DNA of 64,000 nucleotides, taken from positions 1,097,253-1,161,252 of the forward strand of contig NW_022985449.1 in assembly GCF_010093595.1 (NCBI RefSeq), read 5' to 3'. The stretch is from Mytilinidion resinicola (lineage: Eukaryota > Ascomycota > Dothideomycetes > Mytilinidiales > Mytilinidiaceae). Shown in pieces: positions 12,572-24,327 of this stretch. A program made the translations under genes and the position numbers. The first letter of the stretch is position 1; every line of letters starts with the position of its first letter. The notes under the pieces were generated by a model, which searched no databases, was not told the DNA's origin, and worked only from the letters and a program-made list of their open reading frames with translations.

Positions 12572-12572
<1 letters not shown>

Positions 12573-12926
12573 AGAGAGATGTAGTCAGGTTTCAATATGT
12601 TTATCTGGCTTCTTTTGACTCTGATTGAAAGTGACGACTGTGAGTGACGGAAATTCTTCATGCATCATGTTCACTTTCGACGTGAATGTGGAGAGTGATG
12701 TCGCGATCGTCGTGCCACTTAATCTGACCCACGTGACTTCCAACCCGCTTCGCGTTTTTTAACGCGTCGGACGCCACAATGACCCATAGACTTCACCAAC
12801 CTCCTTTCTCGTTGTCGGACACACTTACGGTCCGGCTATTCCAACCCACGTCTACAGAAACTGCGCGCAACAGTGATTGCTCTTGTCGCTCTAATCTATA
12901 GGAATACCCATCACCCTTCCTCCACC

Positions 12927-14577
12927 ATGGCGCGCGGTCCCAAAGTCGAGCTCAGCGAATATGAGCAAAAGCGTCAAGAAAACATAGCCAAAACCCAAGC
13001 ACTCCTCCGTACCCTCGAACTCGAAGCCGCTCAAGCTGGCATTGCTCCCTCCTCAAAAGCCGCGGCCAAGGCTAAGGCCAAGTCGAAGAAACCCGCGCCT
13101 AAAAAGATCAAGGAAGAGGACACTGGCCCGCGTCGCACATCGTCGCGTCTGCGTGGAATAGTCGCCGATAGTGAAGTGGCGAAGCGCAAGGCGGAAGACG
13201 AACATGATGCGTTCAAGGAAGCGGAACGTGCGAAACGGCAGCGTGTTAGTGGAGACCTGAATCTCAGCGATATTGTGGTTGCAGGGCGGAGCTGGGATCA
13301 GGGGGGCAACTTTCTACGGAATGTTAGGGAGACGAAACCGTATGAACGGACTTTCAACGCGAATGATGTTAAGGAGACGAGTGATAAAGAGTTGAAAGCA
13401 TTAAGAGAGAAAATGAGTGGGCTGGAGCTTTGGGAAGATTATGAGCCCAATGAGATCAAGATCACGCCGGAGCGTATCTACTCAATGGGATTCCACCCGA
13501 CGGCGGATAAGCCGCTGGTGTTTGCTGGAGACAAGTTGGGGAATTTGGGAATCTGCGACTGCTCACAAAAAGCTTCCGAGGTGAAGCAAGAGGATGACGA
13601 AGAAGAGGACGAAAAGGAAGGGCCCGCGATCACTACATTCAAGCTTCATACACGGACAATCTGCACGTTTCAGTTCAGTCCATCGGATGCGAACGCGCTA
13701 TACTCGGCTTCATACGATTCCTCGATTCGAAAACTGGATCTGGCAAAGGGGGTAGCTGTGGAAGTGTATGCACCGGTAGACAAGGGCGACGACGACCCCC
13801 TTTCAGGTGTCGAAATCGCATCAAAGGATCCCAATATGCTATATTTCTCAACCCTAGGAGGTACATTCGGTATGTGCGATATGCGGACGTCGCCACAAAA
13901 GTCTGCAGGGTTGGAGATATTTCAATTGTCGGAAAAGAAGATTGGAGGTTTCTCTCTACACCCACAGCAAGCGCACCTCGTGGCGACAGCATCCTTGGAT
14001 CGCACGATGAAGATATGGGACCTGCGGAAGATCAGCGGGAAGGGCGAATTGCGGCTACCAGCGCTGGTTGGTGAACACGAAAGCAGGCTTTCTGTCTCAC
14101 ACGCCGCATGGAATTCTGCAGGTCAGGTGGCTACGGCTTCGTACGATGACACCGTCAAGATCCACGACTTCAGTGGCTGCGGTGACTGGAAGGCTGGGAC
14201 GACTCTGACCGACGACGAAATGGAACCGGCCACGATTATACCGCATAACAACCAAACCGGAAGATGGGTTACTATGTAAGCTTTGCTTTCCTGAAACGCA
14301 GGATTATAGTTCAAATGTTCGGTAACACGAAACTTATTGCTAACATGCTTGTAACAGTCTGCGTGCACAATGGCAACTACAACCCCAGGACGGAATCCAA
14401 CGCTTCTGCATTGGGAACATGAACCGCTTCGTGGACATCTACACGAGTAAAGGCGAACAGCTTGCGCAGCTGGGAGGCGAGGGCATCACGGCGGTGCCGG
14501 CCGTGGCCAAATTCCATCCATCGCAAGACTGGGTTGCCGCTGGGACAGCTAGCGGGAAGTTGTGCTTGTGGATGTGA
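12927..14577 (+). CDS. CMR1: WD40 DNA damage-binding protein CMR1
   Basis: Two exons, 12927-14275 and 14358-14577 (1569 nt, 522 residues); intron donor gtaagc, acceptor aacag. The first ~120 residues are basic and Lys/Ala-rich ([10 protein letters not shown]), then comes the conserved block [20 protein letters not shown] and ETKPYERTF. The C-terminal two-thirds form a WD40 propeller ([45 protein letters not shown] at the end). This architecture matches yeast Cmr1/YDL156W and human WDR76, a nuclear chromatin protein that gathers with proteasome and chaperones at protein quality-control foci after DNA damage. ATG 12927 was preferred over the in-frame upstream start because it has an ACCATGG context and matches where family members begin. 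It lies downstream of the laccase on the same strand with its own promoter. Confidence 0.92.
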
Positions 14578-15834
14578 TTGCCACAAGGACAGCTCTTAGC
14601 GATTAGCTTTTGTGCTCAGCTTACAGCATATGGTACAATGCTAGTGGTGGCTGTGGCCGTTGCAATTGTACAAGAGTCGCATATCAGTTGGACCATTGGA
14701 TTCTTGTCGACATAACACGATGATCGCGAGACCCCAGTATCCAGTGGACTTTTTGGAAATGAGGCGCAACGGTTGTATTTAGAGCAAGCGGTATTCCGAG
14801 GCTGGATCGATCAACTATGCGAGAACTAAGTAATTAGGCCTTGGGATATAACCACCCTTTGCTGAATCCTGCCTCGGTACGTAGAAGTATCGCGAGGGTT
14901 CAGAAGGTGACCCAAAGGTCATTTTCCATTATCAAATCGATTCTGTATATCCTATCACTTTGCTGGCTATTATCTTTGTTTCACAGACGTCACGTATCAG
15001 CTGTCATCTCGCTCACTGATTACTGCAGAACGGGGAAGGCGACATAACTCCTGCGCACCGGTATCGTGAACGTGGACACGAGCAACGAAGGGGAGTCTAT
15101 TAATAGTACCTGTTTTAAGCTTAAAGAGCCACAACCGTCACGTCACAACGGCGACGGCCCGGCAGCTCCGGGCTGTGACTGGCCAATGCATTCGAGATGG
15201 TCAAAACCCTTGCAGCATCGCCACGAATCAGCCTGGATATGTCCAATACCGAAGCTGCATATAGCTCGATATGGCTCTACCGAGCTATCGATTCCGAAAA
15301 AGTACGAGGAATGCCGGACCCGATGGATGGTTGTTCTATTCTTTTCTACCACCACTGTACTTTTTCTCCAAGCCTCATGACCAACTTTCCCAGGGGCTGT
15401 GAAGGGTCCGAATGGTATCCTCTCTTTTGTGCGTACGGCGGGGAAGTGCCGGGAGTTCATGACCTGAAACCGTAAATGAAGCCTCTGCGACAACTGCGCG
15501 GGGCAATGTTATTGACAGTCGCGCTGCATCACCTCCAAGGAGACATTGGAGTAGGTACGTTCAAATCCATGCCTAAATCAGCCTCGTCAAGTAACATGCA
15601 ATACCCTAGCAGTTCCCGATCGACAACCGTTGAGCTGCCAGTGGGCTTGTGCGCTACCCACTCACCAGTCCAAAGAGGAATGTGATGCAGGTGGCCCCTG
15701 TGCCTACGCACTGACGTCTATGGTTCCTCACGATGCAACATTGTGAATCGCCGGCTTCACTCCGAATTCTCGTTACATGTGGACCACGAGGACAATTGTG
15801 GCAAGGCAAAATCCGCTATGATTGCACACTCCAC
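14578..15834. other. long intergenic region
   Basis: No coding pattern was recognised. Open frames on both strands are short and mutually overlapping. It ends at the left end of a MITE-like repeat. Confidence 0.4.
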
Positions 15835-16136
15835 GGTACACTTGTCTGCTGCTTCTTGGAATGCCTTCACTAGTCTTCGAAGTTTGGACGAGATCGTGAG
15901 TGAGGTGATTAATTATCAGGGCATCAACTTATGGAGACTCTTCGTCCAGAGTGCTCCGCACACGACTGACATCTATATAAGATACGAATCCGTCATATTG
16001 AATGATCTGCGGGCTTGCTAGCCACCCCAGGCCGCGAAGTTCACAACTGGGAAGGAACGATGTTGTAGTTACTAGTCACTCCTTGACACTTTTTTAGGGT
16101 GTTGAAGCAACTAAACAGTGGCAAATGCTTGTACAC
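15835..16136. mobile_element. MITE-like element, copy C (~302 bp)
   Basis: The left end GGTACACTTGTCTGCTGCTT (15835-) and the reverse complement of the right end, GTGTACAAGCATTTGCCACTG then TTTAGTTGCTTCAAC (16101-16136), are the same sequence with substitutions. Both match the ends of copies at 41915-42066 and 62328-62450. No coding capacity and no clear target-site duplication are visible. Its interior is longer than in the other copies. Confidence 0.55.
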
Positions 16137-16359
16137 AGACACTACGCGGACCGAATGGCGCACGACCACGGCTACACACAGACCTGCCCCTCCCCGAGCC
16201 TCATCTCGGCTCTCGAGAGAAGCAGGCGGTCAAGTGCAACTGGTGATTGACGTCGTTGGGGGTGGTCCGATCCGTTCCCCAAAATTTGGCCGTCGCGATG
16301 ATCACCCTGTGACCTCCACGCCAATCCTGACATCGACAGGGGCCGGGCAATTGGTTAGA

Positions 16360-16367
16360 TATATAAA
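16360..16367 (+). promoter_or_regulatory. TATA box of the secreted protein gene
   Basis: TATATAAA lies about 195 bases before ATG 16562, followed by a C/A/T-rich leader. This is an ordinary strong fungal core promoter layout. Confidence 0.55.
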
Positions 16368-16561
16368 GAGAAAGGGCCGATGAGAAGGGGAGTAAACAAA
16401 GCAGTCTCAATTCAAGCTCGCTACTTCCGGGTCAAGACGAGTACATAAAGGTTTCCTCTGCCTTCTCGCTCCCAGATCCAGCCAACCCATTCTTCATCAA
16501 TCAGTCCGCGTCATTCTTCATCGACCCACATCCATCAATCCACCTCGAACCCAGCATCACC

Positions 16562-17160
16562 ATGAAGGGCGCTCTCACCATCTCCACTTTCGTGGCCACC
16601 GCCCTCGCCCAAATTCAGCCCTTTACCGTGATGGCTCTGAGGTCCGCTTCCCCGATCCACTTCTCCAACCTCGCCGCATCCGGACAGAAGTTCTACTTGG
16701 CAGGACCGCCAACTTCATCGTACTGCCCTCTGGACCCTTCGGAATGTCCGGCGGGGGACGAGACTGTCTTCTCTAGCGATTACTCCTCGCCCACTCTCAG
16801 TCTGTACGTTGAAGTTCCGGGGGGACAAACGGGTAAGCTCATACTACCAATCCACCAACCGCGTAAGTACGCTAACACGCTTGGGCAGTGTACATTGGCC
16901 CGGATGGTGCCATGTCTTTCACGCAGGCCCATTCTGCCAACATCCCCGCCGGCTCGACTCAGATAGGCTGGAGCCGCGTCGAGGACAGTCCGAATTACGG
17001 AACCTTGAGCTTCGAGGGTGGTTTGGTCGCATGCCCTGTCGAGGGGAAGGGGTACCAGGTCTTTGGCCTCTTGCCGGACATCGTTTACGACCCTGCATGC
17101 TTGGGGTTCACCGCGGCGACCCTCAACACCACCGAGGTGGGCGCTTGGCAGTACACCTGA
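16562..17160 (+). CDS. IgE-binding-protein-like secreted cell-wall protein
   Basis: Two exons, 16562-16832 and 16889-17160 (543 nt, 180 residues); intron gtaagc...cag. The signal peptide MKGALTISTFVATALA leads into FTVMALRSASPIHFSNLAAS, then SYCP, SECPAGDETVF, VEVPGGQTVYIGPDGAMSFTQ and GTLSFEGGLVACP, ending GAWQYT. The blocks ALRSASPIH, VPGGQ.VY..PDGA..FTQAHSA and GAWQYT are diagnostic of a family annotated as IgE-binding protein in Aspergillus fumigatus and found across Pezizomycotina as small, abundant extracellular proteins. Biochemical function is unknown. The TATA box and C-rich leader suggest strong expression. Confidence 0.85.
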
Positions 17161-17304
17161 ACGGGGCGAAGGATGCTTTGAGGAGTGGAGGAATGCTAGC
17201 TGCAAAGAGATAGGGCAGATTCGAAGTGGATGGCAGTTGTATCATTCGATAATGAAGGGGGTGATGGCAGAAGTTTGAACGAGAGAGGTCACTGAACGCT
17301 AGTG

Positions 17305-17839
17305 TCAAGTACTCACGCTTTGCTCAATTTTAATCCTTATGCCCTCAATGGTCTCCTCTATGCTGCTCTTGACGATGGTTATGTTTGATACAACGACTGT
17401 CTTTTCGCGCGATTTCATCCCTTTTGCAATCTCTACGTCTGATTTGGGTACATGGAGGACCTACCACGCGTTAGAGTGGCTTACCTTTTTTTACGCCTAG
17501 AACCCTTCCAACAATTACTTCAGAAAACCTTCTCGGAATAATAAAGCACGCCCAACTTTTGTCATTACTAACAGTCCTTGGACGGTCCCTGGCCATGACG
17601 AGAAATTCTATTGCGCCTAATAGTGGACTACGACTCACCTCAGCGATCAGCGCTCTTACAGCGCGGTTGGCCTCGCCCTCTCGCGCCCGCGCTGCCACGC
17701 ACAGCTCAATACCGGATGCGGTTACAGCAGAAACTCCTTCACGCTTAGATGCAGCTCCGGGCTTCACGTGGCAGAGGAGATGTAGGGTGTGACTGCGCGA
17801 GGGAGGTTTGGACGCTGTGAGGCGGATGGCGGGGAGCAT
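17305..17839 (-). CDS. DUF167 (YggU-like) family protein
   Basis: Two exons on the minus strand: 17839-17639 and 17460-17305 (357 nt, 118 residues). Exon 1 reads LLCHVKPGAASKREGVSAVT and ARAREGEANRAVRALIAE. Exon 2 resumes VLHVPKSDVEIAKGMKSREK, then TVVV. Together these give the full DUF167 fold signature, HVKPGA...REGEAN.A....LA..L.VPKSDV.I..G..SREKTV. The intron (17461-17638) uses gtgagt...gtggtag and is long for this window at 178 nt. ATG 17839 is the first true ATG in frame. The last codons GTGAGT could be another donor, so the exact C-terminus is uncertain. Function of the family is unknown. Confidence 0.8.
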
Positions 17840-18550
17840 TGTATGAGTGGATGAAACAGGGATTCTCGTTATCAATCCTTCTGGTCTTGTGACGATTGAG
17901 GGAAACCCGGGAATGATAGTTCTGAAGAAAGGCGGTGGAGGTGTACGGCAGTGATGGGAGCCGACGGGAAGCGGTGGTGAGCCGTGTACGTGGTTTGAGT
18001 GAGATTTGGGAATAACTTGCTTTTTAAGCAAAGTTTAACGAGACGAGAATCAGCTCTACACGGCTAGCAGAGCCTATAGAGGAGGCGACGCCGTATACAG
18101 CTTTATAGTAGTGCCGCTGTTCTCTCCTGACTGATGAGGCGATTGCGGGATAGCTAGCGTGGGCCAAGTGGGGGTCTCAGCCCGTGAGAGCCTAGATAAA
18201 CACCAGGCACAACCTGCCTTTAGCGATCGCAGTACCGCAGTCTGCCCTCACTGTTCCCCTAAGTGCAGGAGCAGGCGTGTAGAGAAAATCTGAAGGGCCT
18301 CGATTTACGTAAAGATGGCAGATTCTGGAGGCCATAAATACTGCCCTCTTCACCCTCCAATTCTTCATCCCTTCACCTCCGGCCAAAAGTCGCATCCAAA
18401 TCCGGGATTTTATCGCTTCGACGATACTTTTAGCCTACCACCTACCTCACACAGACTTCCGCACTCCGTGTCCTACGGCTAGGTCTCCTCCCTCTGACAT
18501 CCTTATCTACACTATTACCCCTCTTTCCACGTCACTACATACCTACAACA
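17840..18550. other. divergent promoter region, DUF167 / arginase
   Basis: Separates two divergently transcribed genes. It holds GATA-type motifs (GATAAA at 18194-18199, TTATC near 18410), plausible sites for nitrogen regulation of arginase, and a C/T-rich leader directly before ATG 18551. Confidence 0.4.
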
Positions 18551-19675
18551 ATGACTTCAGCACCCACGGTACAGCCGAAATTCCTGCCCAGTCGCCATGA
18601 CTTGGGTCTTGTTGCGGTTGGCTTCTCTGGAGGCCAGGTCAGTCGCCCTCACTCACTCGAGCCAATTGCAGCCTGTTGCATGCATTTGACATATCTCCGC
18701 GACGAAGAACCGCAAATGCTGACATAAAGACAGACCAAAGCAGGTGTTGATGCCGCTCCCATGGCCCTCATCGAGGCAGGCCTGATCCAGCAACTGGAAG
18801 AGGACCTCGATTTCAGCGTTACCTACGATGGCCAAGTCCACTCCTATACTGATATCATGCCCAAAGAGGACCCGGATTACCGCAACATGAAGAAGCCGAG
18901 AGCTGTCAGCGCCGTCACCCGCGCCTTGAGCCAACAGGTCTATGAGCACGCCAAGAGCGGCAAGTTCGTACTGACGCTGGGTGGAGACCATTCAATTGCC
19001 ATTGGAACCGTCTCCGGCACGGCGAAGGCGGCGCGGGAACGACTTGGGAAGGAAATAGCTGTCATCTGGGTGGATGCACACGCGGATATCAATACTCCGG
19101 AGACTTCTGGGAGCGGCAACATCCACGGCATGCCGGTTGCGTTCCTGACCGGGCTGGCGACGGAAAAGGACGAGGATATATTCGGTTGGATACAGGACGA
19201 CCAGCGTATCAACGTCAAAAAGCTAGTCTACATTGGGCTCCGGGATATCGACCGCGGAGAGAAGAAGATCCTAAAGGAGCATGGCATCAAAGCGTTCTCG
19301 ATGCATGATATCGACAAGTAAGTTGTTTGAAACTATGACCCCACTCACGCCTTGTATTAACGGGTCGAAAGGCATGGTATTGGTAGAGTCATGGACATGG
19401 CACTTGGTTGGATCGGAAGCGATACGCCCATCCATCTGTCCTTCGACGTCGACGCCATAGACCCAATGTGGGCTCCGAGCACCGGAACGCCAGTCCGAGG
19501 CGGCCTGACGCTTCGTGAAGGCGACTTCATCGCCGAGTGCGTTGCCGAGACGGGCTCTCTCATTGCTCTAGATCTGGTAGAAGTCAACCCCAGTCTAGAT
19601 ATCAAGGGAGCTAGCGACACGGTCCGAGCAGGTTGCTCAATCGTTCGCTGCGCCTTGGGGGACACACTGCTATGA
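18551..19675 (+). CDS. Arginase
   Basis: Three exons, 18551-18637, 18734-19317 and 19372-19675 (975 nt, 324 residues, the usual fungal length). Arginase hydrolyses L-arginine to ornithine and urea with a binuclear Mn centre in the cytosol. The metal ligands are all present: [15 protein letters not shown] and SFDVDAIDP; the conserved [21 protein letters not shown] and ALDLVEVNP also match. Exon 1 ends [10 protein letters not shown] and exon 2 starts TKAGVDAAP, joining the two halves of the family N-terminal motif. Introns are gtcagt...gacag and gtaagt...gaaag. GATA-like motifs upstream fit nitrogen-catabolite control, but that is inference. Confidence 0.96.
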
Positions 19676-20379
19676 GTCGGCTTGCTTGGCGCTTGGCATA
19701 TGATGGAGCTGAAACGACAGATAATACCCGACTTAGATTCTGGATTACTTAGCCTAACGAATTTCCTAATTCACACGAGGATGAATGGATGAGTGGCGGG
19801 CAATTTCGGGAGATCACGTGGTGATATCAGAGAACGACCTCACATAGTTGCAAATTGGCCAGTATACAACGATCTTCTGACTCCCATTGATTTCTTATTT
19901 TGAATGGTCCCGCATTCCATGTACTTTACAGAATTCCCATCAAGCTCAAATTTCGCTCAGTCATGAGAAGTTCCAGTCTTTCAGCTCCGGAGATACCACC
20001 CCGCCATTCTGCACAAGTGGCGAAGCACGAGGTGAGCGGTTAGAAGTCCAGCTCTGTTAAAGTTGTAGTGAAGCTATGAAGAGTCGGCGAGTCAAAACTT
20101 AGCATGTTTACTTTAGTAGTTTCTCGTACGATTGCTTGGGAGATCCTCGGCATGTTAGCGCATGTAAATTGAGGCAAAATTCACGACAGAAACGAATATT
20201 CAAGCTACCCTCGCTCTAGTAATTCCCGCATCAAGAACAAACCAAGGTCTCGCTTCGAGTGCGATACAGTTGGTGACAAAATGCAGTAACATAGAGCTTC
20301 AGTTGTCCACTAGATCCTAACACGGAAGCTTTCAAGAAATGTATGCCTTCATGACCGACCGTTTGATTGTGGAGGGATG
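19676..20379. other. intergenic, nothing recognised
   Basis: Arginase 3' flank and AT-rich sequence with no coding pattern. Confidence 0.4.
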
Positions 20380-20640
20380 TATATAAGTGCAGAGAGCTTG
20401 CTCGTCTAATACAACCACATTAGCATCAGACTCCTATCTCATCTAATCTCTTCTCCACTCACTGCTTTCGCTCTCTTCACATATACTGCTTCATAAGATC
20501 CCGCGTTTCGTTACAGTTGGATCAATTGCTCTGAATCCAACTTCCGACCTCCGCAACTAAAGTGGTAGTTGCGGGTGAAATAGGGTGAAGGCCATTGTAG
20601 CGAAAAAGCCTGGCTTGTACATTCTTTTCTTTTTGATTAT
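20380..20640 (+). ncRNA. possible non-coding transcript with twin hairpins
   Basis: TATATAAG (20380-20387) is followed by a strongly C/T-rich leader (20404-20490) as at strong fungal promoters, but no ATG-initiated frame follows. Two perfect hairpins sit next to each other at 20516-20541 (stem GTTGGAT/ATCCAAC, 12-nt loop) and 20551-20574 (stem CCGCAACTA/TAGTTGCGG, 6-nt loop), then a T-rich run. This may be a structured RNA gene, a lost gene's promoter, or chance. No snRNA, snoRNA or tRNA signature was recognised. Confidence 0.25.
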
Positions 20641-21166
20641 ATTGAACTCGCCTGAGTTTCACAAGGGTGAACGGGGTGACGGGAGATTACGGAATACCAC
20701 GAAGTCAAGGCTGAGACCAACCTCACTCAATTATAACCCGGCTAGATAAATACTCGGAGCGCTCAAGCTGACTCATGCGAATGACCTCTCAAGCTCTACT
20801 GCATCTGGATAATGTGGTTATTTAGCAGTTCTGTTGTATGTAGTTCACGAGTCCTTGAAGTGGCATGTGATATTTTCGGGACGGCGCAGCTTGAGAATCT
20901 CCAACCTTCCTCCTTTCCCCCGGTGTTTTCACCACCATTGGAACGCCCTCCGTCTGAGCGCAAAGCTCCTGAACGATATATACCTGTATTTTCACATCGA
21001 AGTATGCAAACTAATACCATTTCCCCCGCTCAATGGGGTATCTGCGGGCGTAATACCTACGTCATAGCTTAGAATAGCGGCGGATGAGCGCGGCCTTAGC
21101 GGCAAAATATATCAACAACAAAAATGCCTAGGAACCCCATAGCTCCAGGACAGAAGGAACACCAGC
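20641..21166. other. intergenic, nothing recognised
   Basis: Overlapping short frames only. Includes the presumed promoter of the NADH dehydrogenase. Confidence 0.35.
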
Positions 21167-22988
21167 ATGCAAGCCTCCAGCCCGCGTATGCAGCTCGGCC
21201 AATTGCCTACTGGATTGCTTGACGCCCTAGCCAGCAGAAGCTTGCCCTCGAGGCCGATCGCATCCCGCCTTTCACGTGGGATACCGAGCCAGCGACGAGA
21301 TATAACAGTCAATCAGCTTGATACAAGTTCAGACCGTAAGAGATCCTTCTAATTCCGAGGTACCATGCGGCTGCTAAGACATCGTGCAGAGAGGGAGCGC
21401 GTCGTGATTCTAGGCTCTGGCTGGGCAGGATACACGGTTGCTCGCCAGCTCAACCCGAAGAAGTACCAAGCTGTTGTCGTTTCGCCGCGGTCATACTTCG
21501 CCTTCACGCCACTGTTGGCTTCCACCTCGGTCGGAACGCTCGAGTTCAGGACGGCACTCGAGCCGGTGAGGAGTCGGCGATCTAACGTCAATTACTTCCA
21601 AGGATGGGCGGATGTGGTGGATTTCAAGAACAAGAAAGTTACGGTCGAGGAGAGTGCTGATAACTCGACTCAGGGCTTCGCGCTCTCTGGAAGTCGGGCG
21701 GAGACCCAGCCGGAGGTGAGAAAGGCAGAACAGGCGAAGAAAGGGAAGACGTTCGACCTGGCATGGGATAAGCTGATCATCACTGTGGGATGCTACAGTC
21801 AGACATTCGGAACACCAGGAGTCAAGGAGCACGCGCTGTTCTTGAAGGATGTTGGAGATGCGCGGAAGATACGGAACCGCATACTGCTATGCTTCGAGAC
21901 GGCGGCTCTATCAACCACAACGGACGCGATGAGGAAGAATCTGCTGAACTTTGCGATAGTGGGCGGTGGACCAACAGGAATTGAGTTCTCAGCGGAGCTA
22001 CACGACATCATCAAGGAGGACCTGGCAAGGATATATCCTGAGTTGATGGAGTTCTATAAGATCACGGTCTATGATGTGGCAGAAAAGGTATTGCCAATGT
22101 TTGACGAAGATCTCGGGAAGTATGCCATGAAGGTGTTCGCGAGGGAGGGCATTGCGATCAAGACGTCTCATCACGTTGAGTCGCTCAGGAAAGGGCCTCC
22201 GGGGGACAGTAATACCGCCAAAGACGTCCAAGACGAGTACCCGTGCTGGACGCTTCGGGTCAGAGAAGAGGGAGACATAGGCGTTGGCATGGTTGTTTGG
22301 AGTGAGGATTTTGCCGCCTGTATCAAGATGCAGTATTACTGACGCATTCTACAGGTACTGGTCTTATGATCAACCCCTTTGCAAAAAAGGCATTGGGCAA
22401 GATCCCATCTATTCCAGAATCAGGAGTCAAGTACCTTACCCCGGGTTCCGAATTATCACGAGGTTCTCTCCAATGGGCCGTCAGCAAAGAGCCCAAAACC
22501 GGAGCCGTCATCACCGACGACCGGCTACGCGTGCTCCTTGGGCCCGATGGTGACCACGAAAGCAAGCAGCGAGCAATTATGGAAGACGTTTTTGCTCTTG
22601 GTGACTGCGCGAAAATCGAAAACACAACGTATCCAGCAACGGCCCAGGTGGCTTCCCAAAAGGCCGAGTGGCTTGCCAAACGGCTCAACAAGGGTGACTT
22701 TGACAAGGGTGGCTTCACGTGGAAGAACATGGGTGTCATGGCATACATTGGTAACTGGAATGCCATCATGCAGGGCGGCGGCGGCGGGAGCGTCTCCGGG
22801 CGCGCAGCGTGGGTGCTGTGGCGGGGTGCGTACCTCACGAAGAGCGTGAGCTGGAGGAACAAGGTGCTGATCCCGATATACTGGTGAGTTCTCATGTGAT
22901 GGTGCTAGCTTGAAACGGGTTCCGAGTTTGCTGACGCTGTGCTAGGTTCCTCAATTGGGCTTTTGGGCGCGACATCTCACGTTTCTGA
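21167..22988 (+). CDS. Type II (alternative) NADH:ubiquinone oxidoreductase
   Basis: Four exons: 21167-21335, 21390-22301, 22355-22883 and 22946-22988 (1653 nt, 550 residues). It is a single-subunit, rotenone-insensitive flavoenzyme that moves electrons from NADH to ubiquinone at the mitochondrial inner membrane. Exon 1 encodes a mitochondrial targeting sequence rich in Arg/Ser/Leu (ASRSLPSRPIASRLSRG). After the splice comes RERVVILGSGWAGYTVARQL, the FAD-binding Rossmann motif, then SPRSYFAFTPLLASTSVGTL and the second dinucleotide motif NFAIVGGGPTGIEFSAEL. The C-terminal half has DVFALGDCAKIE (FAD), ATAQVASQKAEWL and ends FLNWAFGRDISRF. Intron 1 (21336-21389, gtaaga...gtgcag) hides a stop and an internal ATG at 21365, so a naive start there would lose the targeting peptide. 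Intron 2 starts gtgagg, intron 3 gtgagt. Confidence 0.9.
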
Positions 22989-24327
22989 GGACCTGGTGCC
23001 ATATAGTTCCCCAACTATCACGACTTTAGAGAAACTACACTCAACGTTAGATGGGTATTGGGGTAGCGGGTTGACTACGCTACGTCATTTAGATTGGGGT
23101 CATGATATCAAAGGACGATATTGGGTGTATGTAGAAGAAGGCCCTGACACAATCGTCCACGTGGACTAGAAGAGATAATGTGGCAATCGCTAGCCAGACA
23201 CACATATGTTGGAGATGCCCTGAACCCAATTCTTATCAAGATCGGAAGCTCATAGGATCGGCCTGCTGACAGGCTCTGGGGGTGAAACGACGTCTACATA
23301 GCCCCTTTGGGCAATGGACCACGCTCCAGGCCACCAATCAGTTCTCTGGGCATCGGACTTTCAAGATGAGGGTGTCAGCAACCCGGGTAGCCCAGCACTG
23401 AATGCCCCGGTGCTTGCACCTGAATCGCACTGGCCCCGACGCTGCGATTAACCTCACCGAACAATGCAGGTGCAAGAAGCGGTGAGCGGTGGAGCGCGGT
23501 TAAGGTCCTTCTTTTCGCCGCAACGGTTAGAACCGTTCGGTTTTTGATATTGTAACTAGGGTGCTGCCGGAACAGCGACGTTAAATATCGCGGCTATCGC
23601 TTGGGCATGGTTTCGGAATGGGCCTCGTATTCGTACTGTGGAATCGAGATTGATCGGCACGTGGAGCGTTCAACAGAGCTGCCGAAGCCCTCGGACTCCA
23701 GTTGCTTGATGGAGCAGTTGCGTACACGCTGACACGCGTTCGATTGAAAACATCAACAATCAACATGTGAGGGCAACTGGCCTCGCCCTCCAAAAATATC
23801 CTCAAATAAACTTTCTCTGCGATTGGCTGCCGGGTGGTGATCTTCCCGCGTTCCACATCGCCGCGGCGCACCCTTCACCGCATGATAGGCCGCCCGGTGC
23901 TGCAGCGTCGCCCGGTTGTGGATGGATCACAGGTTTTCGCTGTCTTGCGTCCTGCCACTCTCGCGCCGCCAGATGTTCGTCGCCTATATCTCTCCGCATC
24001 CCCAGCCCAAATGGTGGCCCTGATGCCGTCACCTCGTTGGGCTCTGGCGCGTGGCTTGCTTGACAGCTGTCTCCTGAGCAGCCCTCATCCCTGATCTGCG
24101 TCTCCTGAACGCCTGAGCCAGCCTGTAGCACAAGGCGTACGTTGCATATCGTTCACGCTCCTTTCCAGCATGCAAGCAATCGCACTTTGCCTCCCCGCCG
24201 ACTCTCTCTTCCTGGGGTGTAACCCATCCCATCCGGCTAGTTGCAGTGCCCTCCATGCTGCCCATCGACGCCAATATCAGATTCACTGACAGCAAAGCAC
24301 CCACGCCCAACGCCTTATCTTCGTAGC
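22989..24327. other. intergenic, nothing recognised
   Basis: NADH dehydrogenase 3' flank and promoter/leader of the DUF6594 gene. GC-rich toward the right, with only overlapping spurious frames. Confidence 0.4.

Noticed and set aside
21336..21359. 24-nt intron gtaaga...ccgag in the NADH dehydrogenase gene
   Set aside because: In frame but far below normal intron size. The alternative acceptor at 21388-21389 gives a 54-nt intron that also keeps the frame.
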